Assembly (NCBI GenBank): GCA_964015035.1
Contig: CAXHCA010000006.1
Coordinates: forward strand, 1 to 64,000
Direction: 5' to 3'
Length of the DNA stretch: 64,000 nucleotides
Source: BQJU01 sp964015035
GTDB taxonomy: Bacteria; Bacteroidota; Bacteroidia; Chitinophagales; Saprospiraceae
Positions 25,127 through 33,577 of the stretch are shown here, one piece after another. Numbering within the stretch: the first letter of the stretch is position 1; every line of letters begins with the position of its first letter. A model generated the notes under the pieces. That model searched no databases, was not told the DNA's origin, and worked only from the letters and a program-made list of their open reading frames with translations. The position numbers were made by a program, and so were the translations under genes.

Positions 25127-26227
25127 ATGGAAAATCCAGGAGTGAGGTTAGCGCCAATGGTGAAAAAGACAAGAATATTTAAGGGGGCAGAAGACAGCCC
25201 ATTATTGGCCCCCAGAGGGGTTTTTCTGGTCAATAATCATCTCATGGTGGCCGATACTGCGCAAAATCGCCTATTTATTTGGAAAAATTTACCTGCCTCT
25301 GAATTTCAACAGCCGGATGTGGTTCTCGGGCAAGCGGCGGCCGGGGAAACAGGACGAAACGCCAGCGGTAAAGTCAGCGCTTCAAGCCTGTTTTACCCTT
25401 CCGGAATTTGGTCGGATGGCACCAAAATTATTGTTGCAGATGCCTGGAATCACCGGGTGCTGATTTGGTTGGAAATGCCCCACAACGATGGCCAGCCTGC
25501 GGATGTGGTGATTGGCCAACCGGACTTTTCCAGCAATGATCCCAATATCAAAGGTATTGGGCATCCGCCCTCTGCGCAATCGCTCAATTGGCCCTACGGC
25601 GTCTTTTCGGATGGCCAGCAACTGTGGATTGCCGATACCGGAAATCGACGGGTGCTACATTACGAAAAAATTCCTACCCGGAATTTTGCCGCCGCGGATG
25701 CCGTCATTGGCAAGCCCAATTTTAATGAGCGAGATTACGATCACCATGACCCCATTTGGCCTTACTCGGTGAAAATTGGACCACAAGGCCAAATGACCAT
25801 CACCGATACACAATACTATCGAGTATTGCTTTGGCACGATTGGACCACGGCAAAAAAACAGGGCGCTGATGTTATCATTGGCCAGGCTTCTTTCGAAGGT
25901 AATGGGCAAAACCAGTTTGGTTGGTTTCCCCAACCCAATACCCTAAACTGGTGTTACGACACCTGCTTCTACAAAGATGGCTTATGGGTTGCCGATACGG
26001 GCAATAGCCGGGTTTTATGGTTCAAAAATCTACCTGAACAGCACAATAGTGCTGCGGACAATGTCATCGGACAAGATGATTTTAATACCGGAAGTGAAAA
26101 TAAAAATACCATCTGGAGTACCGAAGAAAGCTTGTATTGGCCATTCCAAATTTGTATCGAAAACAACATTATGGTCGTAGCAGATACGGGCAATCATCGG
26201 GTAGTGGTGAATGACATCATGGAATGA
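25127..26227 (+). CDS. NHL-repeat beta-propeller protein of the hydrogenase locus
   Basis: 366 residues from the ATG giving MENPGVRLAPMVKK; an in-frame upstream start lies inside hypE and is improbable. Five to six repeats of the form (V/I)AD(T/A)xNxRVLxW with spacing of about 55 residues (VADTAQNRLFIW, VADAWNHRVLIW, IADTGNRRVLHY, ITDTQYYRVLLW, VADTGNSRVLWF, VADTGNHRVVV) predict an NHL-type propeller. No signal peptide is evident, so it should be cytoplasmic like the enzyme. It lies 19 bp after hypE. Propellers of this sort often bind proteins; docking of the hydrogenase or of an electron carrier is inference. Confidence 0.88.
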   Translation: MENPGVRLAPMVKKTRIFKGAEDSPLLAPRGVFLVNNHLMVADTAQNRLFIWKNLPASEFQQPDVVLGQAAAGETGRNASGKVSASSLFYPSGIWSDGTKIIVADAWNHRVLIWLEMPHNDGQPADVVIGQPDFSSNDPNIKGIGHPPSAQSLNWPYGVFSDGQQLWIADTGNRRVLHYEKIPTRNFAAADAVIGKPNFNERDYDHHDPIWPYSVKIGPQGQMTITDTQYYRVLLWHDWTTAKKQGADVIIGQASFEGNGQNQFGWFPQPNTLNWCYDTCFYKDGLWVADTGNSRVLWFKNLPEQHNSAADNVIGQDDFNTGSENKNTIWSTEESLYWPFQICIENNIMVVADTGNHRVVVNDIME

Positions 26228-26288
26228 ATGTATTGACCACTCGCACCAAATATTACTGAACCGTTTTTAGACAAACTAAACCAAGATC

Positions 26289-26909
26289 ATGGATGCATCA
26301 TTTCCTTTACTTTTTGCCGCGGTAGTCGGCTTTGGGCATGCCTTTGAAGCAGATCACCTGGTGGCCGTGGGCAACATTGTAACCAAGCGAGACCGAATGA
26401 TGCTGGCAGTCAAAGATGGCATTTATTGGGGATTGGGCCATACTTCTACCATCTTTTTAGTGGGATTGCTCATTATTGTGGGAAAAACGAGCTTTTTGGA
26501 TGGGTATTTCGGTTATTTTGAAGCGACAGTCGGGCTAATGTTGATCTTACTCGGTTTGTTTCGGTTATACCAATACTACCACAAAAAAGCACATCCCGAA
26601 CAATTAATAGACCAACATGACAATCATCATCTGGCCTATGGAGTGGGATTGGTACACGGCCTGGCCGGCAGCGGCGCCATGATATTGCTAGTGATGACTG
26701 AAATCCAAAGTAGTTTTAGCAGTATGATGTATCTATTAATTTTTGGCATCGGATCTGTGGTAGGCATGTTGGTGGCTGCCGGGATTTTTTGTTTGCCCTT
26801 TTCAAAAAAGCTGACCAACAATCAAAACCTACAGCTGAGCTTAACTGTTTTGTCTTCATTACTCTGTATCGCTTATGGTGCATTTGTGATGATTGAAAAT
26901 TTAAGTTAA
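26289..26909 (+). CDS. UreH/NicO-type nickel transporter
   Basis: 206 residues with about six transmembrane helices. The first helix carries GHAFEADHLVAVGNI, matching the HX4DH signature of nickel/cobalt permeases, and the fourth block HGLAGSGAMILLV is typical of the UreH/NicO branch. A histidine-rich cytoplasmic loop (HKKAHPEQLIDQHDNHHLAYG) fits metal handling. It would feed Ni2+ to HypA/HypB. HupE/UreJ proteins are an alternative but have a different N-terminal motif and a signal peptide. Confidence 0.85.
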   Translation: MDASFPLLFAAVVGFGHAFEADHLVAVGNIVTKRDRMMLAVKDGIYWGLGHTSTIFLVGLLIIVGKTSFLDGYFGYFEATVGLMLILLGLFRLYQYYHKKAHPEQLIDQHDNHHLAYGVGLVHGLAGSGAMILLVMTEIQSSFSSMMYLLIFGIGSVVGMLVAAGIFCLPFSKKLTNNQNLQLSLTVLSSLLCIAYGAFVMIENLS

Positions 26910-26920
26910 CCATCCTTTCT

Positions 26921-27154
26921 ATGGAGGACTATGACCCAAAAGAATTCTTGCTGTTTGCCTTAAATCATTTTGATTTGAAAGTCAGCGCCCACGAAGGAAA
27001 GATGGTCTATTTAGATCAGCATTATGCCATTGAAATTGAAGGGCAGAAGCTATTCAAATTGTTGCAAAACGGGCAAGTCATTGCCCCTTTTTCAGATGTA
27101 GCAGAATTGTGCAATTTCATCAAAATGGACATGACAGCGGATGAAAAAAATTGA
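26921..27154 (+). CDS. Small hypothetical protein after the nickel transporter
   Basis: 77 residues starting MEDYDPKEFLLFALNHFDLK. No signal, helix or cysteine motif except one Cys near the end. The alternating pattern YAIEIEGQKLFKLLQNGQV suggests a small beta-rich fold. It begins 11 bp after the transporter stop and overlaps the next gene by 14 bases, so it is translated from the same message. Unknown family; a nickel or hydrogenase accessory role is only suggested by position. Confidence 0.7.
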   Translation: MEDYDPKEFLLFALNHFDLKVSAHEGKMVYLDQHYAIEIEGQKLFKLLQNGQVIAPFSDVAELCNFIKMDMTADEKN

Positions 27155-27701
27155 ACTCAATATCATCGCACTGGCAACTAGCGAATCACACAAGGGCAAT
27201 TACGCACTGATCTTGGAAGAACACAAAGGCTTTCGTCGCCTGCCGATCATCATCGGCCCTTTCGAAGCCCAGGCCATTGCCGTAGCGCTGGAGCGCATGC
27301 TTCCCAACCGGCCACTCACGCACGACCTGTTTAAGAACACCCTTGAAGCCGCAAATATCACCATTACGGAAGCCATCATTATCAAAATGGAAGGAGACAT
27401 TTTCCATGCCGTCATCTATGGCAAAAAGGCCGATGGCACTCCGCTCCAGGTAGATGCCCGTTCATCAGATGCCATTGCACTGGCCGTGCGCTTCGGTTGT
27501 CCCATTTATACCACAGAAGACATTATGCAAAAAGCTGGCGTGTTATTGGATAGTGCCAGTAAAGCATTCACCAATAAGCGCGGTAAATTAGCAGATTATT
27601 CTTTGGAGGAGCTCGAGCAAATGCTAAAACAGGTTTTGGCCAAGGAGGACTACGAAAGTGCCATGAAAATCCGGGATGCCATCGAAAAGAAGCGTTCTTA
27701 G
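27141..27701 (+). CDS. Bifunctional nuclease family (DUF151) protein with UVR motif
   Basis: 186 residues. Residues 1-135 match the BFN/DUF151 domain (LEEHKGFRRLPIIIGPFEAQ, DARSSDAIALAVRFGCPIYT). The C-terminal 35 residues look like a UvrB/UvrC interaction motif (LEEMLK-type helix pair, KEDYESAMKIRDAIEKKR). DUF151 proteins are widespread in Bacteroidota; nuclease activity has been reported for plant and mycobacterial relatives. It overlaps the preceding small gene and is followed 21 bp later by the NadR-like gene. It probably closes the hydrogenase transcript by chance of position rather than function. Confidence 0.88.
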   Translation: MKKIELNIIALATSESHKGNYALILEEHKGFRRLPIIIGPFEAQAIAVALERMLPNRPLTHDLFKNTLEAANITITEAIIIKMEGDIFHAVIYGKKADGTPLQVDARSSDAIALAVRFGCPIYTTEDIMQKAGVLLDSASKAFTNKRGKLADYSLEELEQMLKQVLAKEDYESAMKIRDAIEKKRS

Positions 27702-27722
27702 TCAAAAGAAGGAAGAAAATTC

Positions 27723-28232
27723 ATGAAAATCATCATTACTGGTCCAGAATCGGCAGGGAAAAGCCAATTGACTCGAGATTTGGCGTCGCATTATCAAGCT
27801 CCTGGTCTGGTGGAATATGCCCGTGATTATCTGGAGGCCTTAGACCGACCATACGAGGAGTCAGATTTGCTGAAAATTGCGGAAGGACACCTCCAACGCG
27901 AAGCCGACCTACAAGCCGATCAACAGCCCCTCATTTTTATTGATACAGCCTTAGTGGTCATTAAGATCTGGGGAATGTACAAATACGGGCGAACGGATCC
28001 CTGGATCGAAGCGAAGCTCCGCGACCAGCAAAATACTTACTATCTACTTTGCGCCCCGGATTTACCCTGGGAAGAAGACCCCTTGCGGGAAAATCCCCAC
28101 GACCGGGAGGTCTTGTTTGATATGTACCATACCGCATTGAAGGATTTAAACCAGCCCTCGGCCATAATCTATGGGTACGGACAAGAGCGCCTCAATAATG
28201 CCATCAAAGTGGTGGAAGAGTGGCGGAAGTAA
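27723..28232 (+). CDS. NadR/Ttd14-type AAA ATPase (ribosylnicotinamide kinase-like)
   Basis: 169 residues. P-loop ITGPESAGKSQLTRDLA at the N-terminus, then VEYARDYLEAL and a Walker B-like LIFIDTALVVIKIW; YYLLCAPDLPWEEDPLRENP is characteristic of the C-terminal kinase domain of NadR. The nicotinamide mononucleotide adenylyltransferase domain of full NadR is absent. Likely phosphorylates nicotinamide riboside or a related small molecule; stand-alone versions are common in Bacteroidota. Cytoplasmic. Confidence 0.85.
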   Translation: MKIIITGPESAGKSQLTRDLASHYQAPGLVEYARDYLEALDRPYEESDLLKIAEGHLQREADLQADQQPLIFIDTALVVIKIWGMYKYGRTDPWIEAKLRDQQNTYYLLCAPDLPWEEDPLRENPHDREVLFDMYHTALKDLNQPSAIIYGYGQERLNNAIKVVEEWRK

Positions 28233-28275
28233 CGGGGAGGTGTCGCTACAATACACATCGAGCCACATATTTTGG

Positions 28276-28283
28276 TAAATTTG
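28276..28283 (+). promoter_or_regulatory. Promoter -7 box for dcd
   Basis: TAAATTTG, followed by C, matches TAnnTTTG exactly and lies 21 bp before the dcd ATG. No clear -33 TTTG at ideal distance. Confidence 0.5.
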
Positions 28284-28303
28284 CACCTTCATAATCAAGA
28301 AAC

Positions 28304-28840
28304 ATGATATTAAGCGATAAAAAGATCCTGGAAGGCATCGAAAATGGCGAAATTGTCATCGAACCTTTTGATCGAGCTTGCTTAGGCACCAATTCCTATG
28401 ACGTGCACCTCAGTAAGCGGCTAGCCATCTACAAAGACCACATTTTGGACGCTCGCCGCCACAATGAGATCGAACACCTCGAGATACCGGAAACCGGCTT
28501 TGTCCTACACCCCAACACCTTGTACCTCGGTGTAACGGAAGAATATACCGAAACCCACAACGCCGTGCCCTTCCTGGAAGGAAAATCGAGTGTAGGTCGT
28601 TTGGGCATCGACATTCACGCCACTGCCGGTAAGGGGGATGTGGGCTTTTGCAATACCTGGACGCTGGAAATTTCCTGCACCCACCCCGTACGTGTCTACG
28701 CAGGCATGCCCATTGGCCAATTGATTTACTTTTTGGTGGATGGAGACATTGAAAACTATTACAACAAAAAGAAAAATGCCAAATACAACGAGCGCACGAT
28801 ACGCCCCGTGGAAAGCATGATGTGGAAGAATAAGTTTTAA
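28304..28840 (+). CDS. dcd: dCTP deaminase
   Basis: 178 residues, the usual length of Bacteroidota Dcd. MILSDKKILEGIENGEIVI at the start, then GTNSYDVHLSKRL, LEGKSSVGRLGIDIHATAG and FCNTWTLEISC with the catalytic Glu of the trimeric dUTPase-like fold. It deaminates dCTP to dUTP for dTMP synthesis. It has its own promoter box and stands alone between the NadR-like gene and the helicase. Confidence 0.93.
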   Translation: MILSDKKILEGIENGEIVIEPFDRACLGTNSYDVHLSKRLAIYKDHILDARRHNEIEHLEIPETGFVLHPNTLYLGVTEEYTETHNAVPFLEGKSSVGRLGIDIHATAGKGDVGFCNTWTLEISCTHPVRVYAGMPIGQLIYFLVDGDIENYYNKKKNAKYNERTIRPVESMMWKNKF

Positions 28841-28888
28841 GAACAGCGTTGTTTCGCGATAACTACCGGATAATCAGGAGTCGTACTT

Positions 28889-29050
28889 TTGCCGAAAAGA
28901 GGTTCCTGAACCCCGGCTTTGCCGAGACCGAATGACTAGCTCCAAACAGGCACTTGATGTACCACGGACTTGCGCTAGCGCTGCGGAGGGGCGGTGTGCA
29001 ACACCGGACAAGGCCTGCCGGGCCGAAGGCTGATCTCGGCTCAGCCGAGA
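28889..29050 (+). repeat. Degenerate family A copy A7 with a GC-rich insert
   Basis: GCCGAAAAGAGGTTCC, then a variable stem (CCCCGGC and GCCGAG) and the right end CTCCAAACAGGCACT are family A sequence. It is followed by a GC-rich stretch with GCGCTAGCGCTGCG and CGGACAAGGCCTGCC, and then TCTCGGCTCAGCCGAGA, again a family A palindrome. The order suggests two overlapping or nested insertions. The 267-bp gap before the helicase gene has no gene. Confidence 0.6.
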
Positions 29051-29107
29051 GAACCCCGTAGCATAGCGACCCTTGGGTAGCGCCCAAAAAATTGAAATTT
29101 TTAAAGT

Positions 29108-32100
29108 ATGAACCTCAAAATAATTTCCGCCGGTGCCGGTAGCGGTAAAACCTATCGGCTGACGCAAGAGATGGTTCGCCTGCTGAAAAGTGGGGTGCGC
29201 CCTAGCGGGATTATTGCAACGACTTTTACCCGAAAAGCAGCCGCTGAATTACAGGAACGCGTCCGCGTTAAGCTTCTCGAAGAAGGTATGCCCGAGCAGG
29301 CAGACGAACTCTCCAATGCACTGATTGGAACCGTGCACGGACTAGGCGTGAAACTGCTGCAACGTTTTGCCTTTGAGGCTGGCGTTTCTCCCGAAGTAGA
29401 CATCATCGCCGATGAAGACCAGCAGTTGATGTTTAACCAATCCTTAGCCACCGTATTGACCTTGGATCGGGTGGCTGCCGTAGAACAGTTGAGCAATCGC
29501 CTGGGATTAAATAAGCGCGAACATTACGATTGGCGGCGCGAGGTCAAAAACCTTACGGATGTAGCTCGGGCCAATGACTTTTCCATCGAAGTATTGGAAA
29601 AAAGTAAACAACAGTCTTTTGAAACCTTTCAGGCATTTTTAGGTAAGGCGTCTAACCAGCCGGCCAGCTATTTTTCCGAGCAATTGGAACGACACCTGGT
29701 GGAAACCATCGAAACGGTAGACAACAACGAAGACAGTACCAAAAAAACGCTCGTGGCCGTGCAAACCTTACAAGGGCTATTGCGCGAACTGCGGCTGCGT
29801 GGAGAATTGTATTGGTATCAATGGGTAAAAATATCTAAACTCGATCCCGGGGCTAAAAGTCGGGAGGCGATGGCGGCCATCAAAGAATTTGCGGCTACCC
29901 ACGATACGCACCCTGATTTTCACCGCGACATTCGTCAGTTTATCAATCAAATTTTCGACATTTCCATTGCCGCTTTACGCGAATACGAAGAATATAAAAA
30001 GGGGCGTGGATTGATCGATTACACCGATATGGAGGTGCTGATCAATCGACTGCTGAATAACGAACAGGTCAGATCTATTTTAGCAGAGGAGCTGGATTTG
30101 TTAATGGTCGATGAATTTCAAGATACTAGCCCCCTGCAATTGGACCTCTTTTTAAAACTCTCTCAATTTGCCAAACATTCCATCTGGGTAGGTGACCCCA
30201 AACAGTCGATTTATGGCTTTAGAGGGGCCGAACCGCGTTTGATGCAAGCCATCATTGAGCAAACCGGCGGCGTGAAACCGGAAGATATCCAAACCCATTC
30301 CTGGCGAAGCAGGGAAGACATCGTATATGCCACCAATGCCCTTTTCACCAAGGCCTTCCACGAAACACCGGAGGAGCAGGTCGCCCTACAACCCAAACGT
30401 TGTAAAAAGGCATCAAAAGATTCGGCCAACCAGCAGGATGAACCCAGCAAAATGGGGGATGCCCTGTTGCATTGGCATTTTGACTTTGAGGAAGGCAAAC
30501 GCCAACCCGGTAAGCCTTGGACGGAAAACTGCATTGCCGAAAGCCTGGAAAAATTTCTGGATGGCAAAGTCTGGATTCAACCCAAAGGAAGCCACCAATA
30601 CCGCCTGGCACAACCCGGAGACGTGGCCATTTTGTGCCGCTCCAATGCGGAATGTCAACTGGTCGCCGAGTCGCTCAATCGAGCGGGGATCCGGGCGGCC
30701 ATCGCGCGTAGTGGACTATTGGATACAACTGAGGCCAAGTTGATCTTGGCATGTCTGAAATACATTCTCAACCACTACGATTCCCTTTCCGTTGCCGAAA
30801 TTCTACTGCTCGGTGCCGGTCATAAAATTGAATACATTATTGAGCACCGCCTCGATTATCTGGACCAGATCAAAGCGGGGGAATTTCCAGGTAAATGGGC
30901 GGAAGGAGAAGCATTGATTCGCCAACTGAATTTATTGCGGGAGCAAGTTGTAGAATTATCCAGTGCCGAAATACTGAACCTGCTTCTGGAAGAACTGGAT
31001 TTGCGCCGTACCATTGCCAGTTGGGGCGATGCTCCGCAGCGATTAGATAATGTCGACATTTTGCGCAAGCTGGCCTTACAATATGAGGAGGCTTGCAACC
31101 GGCTGCATACCGCTGCTTCCTTAGGCGGATTTTTGCTGTGGCTCAGCGATTTGGAGAACAATCAGCGCGACTTTCAGGGCAGTGGAGAAGGAATGAATAC
31201 GGTAAATGTACTCACCTATCACAAGAGTAAGGGGTTGGAATGGCCCATTGTCATCTGCCACAGCTTGGAAGGCAATTTACGGGCCGAAGTTTGGGGTGTG
31301 GAAATCGTACCTGAAACAGAAAGCATTGATCTGAACAATGTATTGGGCAATCGATGGCTGCGTTATTGGGTAAATCCATACGCGGATCAATACCGGCGTA
31401 CCGCTTTGGAAGAAAGATTGGACGCCAGTGCTGCTAAAATTGAAAAGAAAAAACAAGCCCTGCAGGAAGATGCCAGATTATTGTATGTTGGCATTACCCG
31501 CGCCCGCGATTATCTCATCTTTCCTTCGACCAGCCGCCCCACCAAGTGGCTCAACCGGGTGTGGCACCACGGGCAAGAAGACTACCCGACCTTGGATGTA
31601 GATTCCGACGAAAGTCCGTGGGAATGGAAGGGGAATTTCCTCAATATTCAGACCACGCGGTTTGTATATCCTCGAGACTTCACCTATGGTGAGTTGAGCG
31701 ATGAACCGACCATCTTTCCAGAAGAACGGGCGGGAAAAAAGGTGCATTTGCCACTAAAAATCGATGTCAATGAAAAAAACCTCGACCTGAACATTCAATG
31801 CCGGATTGTTGATACCCGGACTTATTCACCTCCGCTACAACTCCTCGACGAATACGATCAATATCGGGCGGCCAAGGTGGTCAAAGCCTTCTTAACCGGT
31901 GATCGCAACCATTTCCCAAGAGAGGAACGGCTGGAGATGGCCACCGGCCTGGTGGAACGCTTTGAGGCCGAAGCACTGGTTCAACCCGAAACGCTACTCC
32001 CCTATTCGGATGCCTGGCAGCAACAATTGGACAAGCAATTTAGCCCCGCCAATATCATCCGAAAATACCCCATCTGTTATCAATATCAAGGCCGACTATT

Positions 32101-32326
32101 TGAGACCATTATCGATGTCGTAGCCGATATCCCCGGCGGAAAGATCCTGATTCAGAATAGCGGTTTTGCGGGTGGGAATAAAAATATACAAAAAAAGGCC
32201 CAAGATCTGGCTTCCTGGTTGTATTTTAGCAAATCCGCTTTGCAGGAAATTTTTGACACACCGCTGGTACGCACCTATTTGCATTTTGTGATGAGCGGGG
32301 TGCTGGTGGAAGTGGAAGTAGGATAG
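29108..32326 (+). CDS. RecB/AddA-like UvrD-family helicase with degenerate nuclease domain
   Basis: 1072 residues. Superfamily I helicase motifs are intact: SAGAGSGKTYRLTQE (I), ATTFTRKAAAELQERV (Ia), LMVDEFQDTSPLQ (II), WVGDPKQSIYGFRGAEPRLM (III), TYHKSKGLEWPIVICHS (V) and LLYVGITRARDYLI (VI). The C-terminal region should hold a PD-(D/E)XK nuclease. There, IIDVVADIPGGKILIQNSGF keeps an Asp but has IQNS where active relatives have (V)DYKT, so the nuclease probably cannot cut DNA. It likely works in double-strand break repair with an AddB-like partner not in this window. Family assignment is firm; the loss of activity is inferred from one motif. Confidence 0.85.
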   Translation: MNLKIISAGAGSGKTYRLTQEMVRLLKSGVRPSGIIATTFTRKAAAELQERVRVKLLEEGMPEQADELSNALIGTVHGLGVKLLQRFAFEAGVSPEVDIIADEDQQLMFNQSLATVLTLDRVAAVEQLSNRLGLNKREHYDWRREVKNLTDVARANDFSIEVLEKSKQQSFETFQAFLGKASNQPASYFSEQLERHLVETIETVDNNEDSTKKTLVAVQTLQGLLRELRLRGELYWYQWVKISKLDPGAKSREAMAAIKEFAATHDTHPDFHRDIRQFINQIFDISIAALREYEEYKKGRGLIDYTDMEVLINRLLNNEQVRSILAEELDLLMVDEFQDTSPLQLDLFLKLSQFAKHSIWVGDPKQSIYGFRGAEPRLMQAIIEQTGGVKPEDIQTHSWRSREDIVYATNALFTKAFHETPEEQVALQPKRCKKASKDSANQQDEPSKMGDALLHWHFDFEEGKRQPGKPWTENCIAESLEKFLDGKVWIQPKGSHQYRLAQPGDVAILCRSNAECQLVAESLNRAGIRAAIARSGLLDTTEAKLILACLKYILNHYDSLSVAEILLLGAGHKIEYIIEHRLDYLDQIKAGEFPGKWAEGEALIRQLNLLREQVVELSSAEILNLLLEELDLRRTIASWGDAPQRLDNVDILRKLALQYEEACNRLHTAASLGGFLLWLSDLENNQRDFQGSGEGMNTVNVLTYHKSKGLEWPIVICHSLEGNLRAEVWGVEIVPETESIDLNNVLGNRWLRYWVNPYADQYRRTALEERLDASAAKIEKKKQALQEDARLLYVGITRARDYLIFPSTSRPTKWLNRVWHHGQEDYPTLDVDSDESPWEWKGNFLNIQTTRFVYPRDFTYGELSDEPTIFPEERAGKKVHLPLKIDVNEKNLDLNIQCRIVDTRTYSPPLQLLDEYDQYRAAKVVKAFLTGDRNHFPREERLEMATGLVERFEAEALVQPETLLPYSDAWQQQLDKQFSPANIIRKYPICYQYQGRLFETIIDVVADIPGGKILIQNSGFAGGNKNIQKKAQDLASWLYFSKSALQEIFDTPLVRTYLHFVMSGVLVEVEVG

Positions 32327-32366
32327 CACCATGGTATTTAGCCTTTAGAATCTATCGCATTCAATT

Positions 32367-32439
32367 AGTGCATGTTTGGAGGTGGTACTTTAGCAGCGAA
32401 AATTGCAGGTTTTCAAAGTTTGCCCCCCAATCATGCTCT
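32367..32439 (+). repeat. Family A element, short copy A8
   Basis: AGTGCATGTTTGGAGGT at the left, GGTACTTTAGCAGCGAAAA inside as in A3 and A1, and a weak right end (CCCCAATCATGCTCT). The copy is internally deleted, about 73 bp. Confidence 0.75.
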
Positions 32440-32476
32440 AAACCGCTTAAACCCCTACCCTAAACCAATAAATGCC

Positions 32477-32484
32477 TACCTTTG
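32477..32484 (+). promoter_or_regulatory. Promoter -7 box for era
   Basis: TACCTTTG matches TAnnTTTG exactly, 18 bp before the era ATG. The region at -33 has no clear TTTG. Confidence 0.5.
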
Positions 32485-32501
32485 TCAAAATAATTTAGCC
32501 A

Positions 32502-33398
32502 ATGCACAAATCTGGATTCATCAATATTATCGGGCGGCCCAATGCCGGGAAATCGACACTAATGAACGCGCTGGTTGGTGAGCGCATGTCAATCATCACC
32601 AGTAAACCGCAAACTACCCGTCACCGCATCATCGGTATCCTGAGTGGAGATGACTTTCAGATGGTTTTTTCAGATACGCCGGGCATCATCGAAGATCCTT
32701 CTTACAAGATGCAGGAAGTGATGAACAGTTTTGTCAATTCTACCTTCGAAGACTCCGACATCATGCTCTTTGTTACCGGTGTGGACGAAAAATTCAAACC
32801 GACCGATCCCGTCATTGAAAAACTCAAAAGAGTCGAAGCTCCGATCATCCTGGTACTCAATAAAACGGATTTGGCCAAACCAGAAGAAGTCTTACAAAAA
32901 ATTCAGTTTTGGAACAACCTGATCTCCTTCAAAGAGACGGTTCCCATTTCTGCTTTACAGCAAAAAAATACCGACGTGCTGTTTAAGCTCTTGCTGGACT
33001 ACCTTCCAGAAGGCCCCGTTTACTATCCCAAGGATCAACTTACGGACCGCCCCGAGCGCTTTTTTGTCAGTGAGATCATCCGCGAAAAGATTCTCATGCT
33101 GTACGAACAGGAAATCCCTTACTCCTGCGAAGTCATTGTCACCGCATTCAAGGAAGATCAAACCAATAGTGGAGCGGACTTGGTCCGAATCAGCGCCGAA
33201 ATCTACGTGGCCCGAAACACCCAAAAATCTATCATCATCGGCAAAGGTGGTAGCGCCATCAAAAAGCTGGGTACCTTGGCTAGAAAAGACCTCGAAACCT
33301 TCCTGGAAAAAAAGGTATTTCTGGAACTCTTTGTGAAAGTCAAAGACAACTGGCGCAACGATGAACGCATGCTCAAACACTTTGGATATCAAGGGTAA
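32502..33398 (+). CDS. era: GTPase Era
   Basis: 298 residues. G1 IIGRPNAGKSTLMNAL, G3 FSDTPGII, G4 LNKTDLAK, and the C-terminal KH domain with IIIGKGGSAIKKLG. It binds the 3' end of 16S rRNA during 30S assembly. It stands before der, which is another ribosome-assembly GTPase; the two are separated by about 180 bp carrying a family B right end. Confidence 0.96.
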   Translation: MHKSGFINIIGRPNAGKSTLMNALVGERMSIITSKPQTTRHRIIGILSGDDFQMVFSDTPGIIEDPSYKMQEVMNSFVNSTFEDSDIMLFVTGVDEKFKPTDPVIEKLKRVEAPIILVLNKTDLAKPEEVLQKIQFWNNLISFKETVPISALQQKNTDVLFKLLLDYLPEGPVYYPKDQLTDRPERFFVSEIIREKILMLYEQEIPYSCEVIVTAFKEDQTNSGADLVRISAEIYVARNTQKSIIIGKGGSAIKKLGTLARKDLETFLEKKVFLELFVKVKDNWRNDERMLKHFGYQG

Positions 33399-33464
33399 AT
33401 GACCAACCCTTTCATTTTGTGAGCCTTCTCAGGCCCATCTCCCGGAATAAAATCGGGATCAACC

Positions 33465-33547
33465 TAAAATGTGACTCTTTAACGCCTGACAGAAGTATTG
33501 ATTTACACTGTAGTTTGGCGCTGAATCACCAGATTTGTCAAAGAACC
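33465..33547 (+). repeat. Family B right-end copy upstream of der
   Basis: Starts CTAAAATGTGACTCTTTAAC, continues TTGATTTACACTG and ends AGATTTGTCAAAGAACC, closely matching the 84-bp block in front of the hydrogenase protease. It ends 31 bp before the der ATG, next to a -7 box. Confidence 0.7.
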
Positions 33548-33551
33548 TTTG

Positions 33552-33559
33552 TACCTTCG
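33552..33559 (+). promoter_or_regulatory. Promoter -7 box for der
   Basis: TACCTTCG differs from TAnnTTTG at one base and lies 19 bp before the ATG. The TTTG inside the family B arm is 14 bp upstream, so the repeat arm may contribute the upstream promoter element with short spacing. Confidence 0.4.
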
Positions 33560-33577
33560 CGGTTCAAAATAAAAAAA

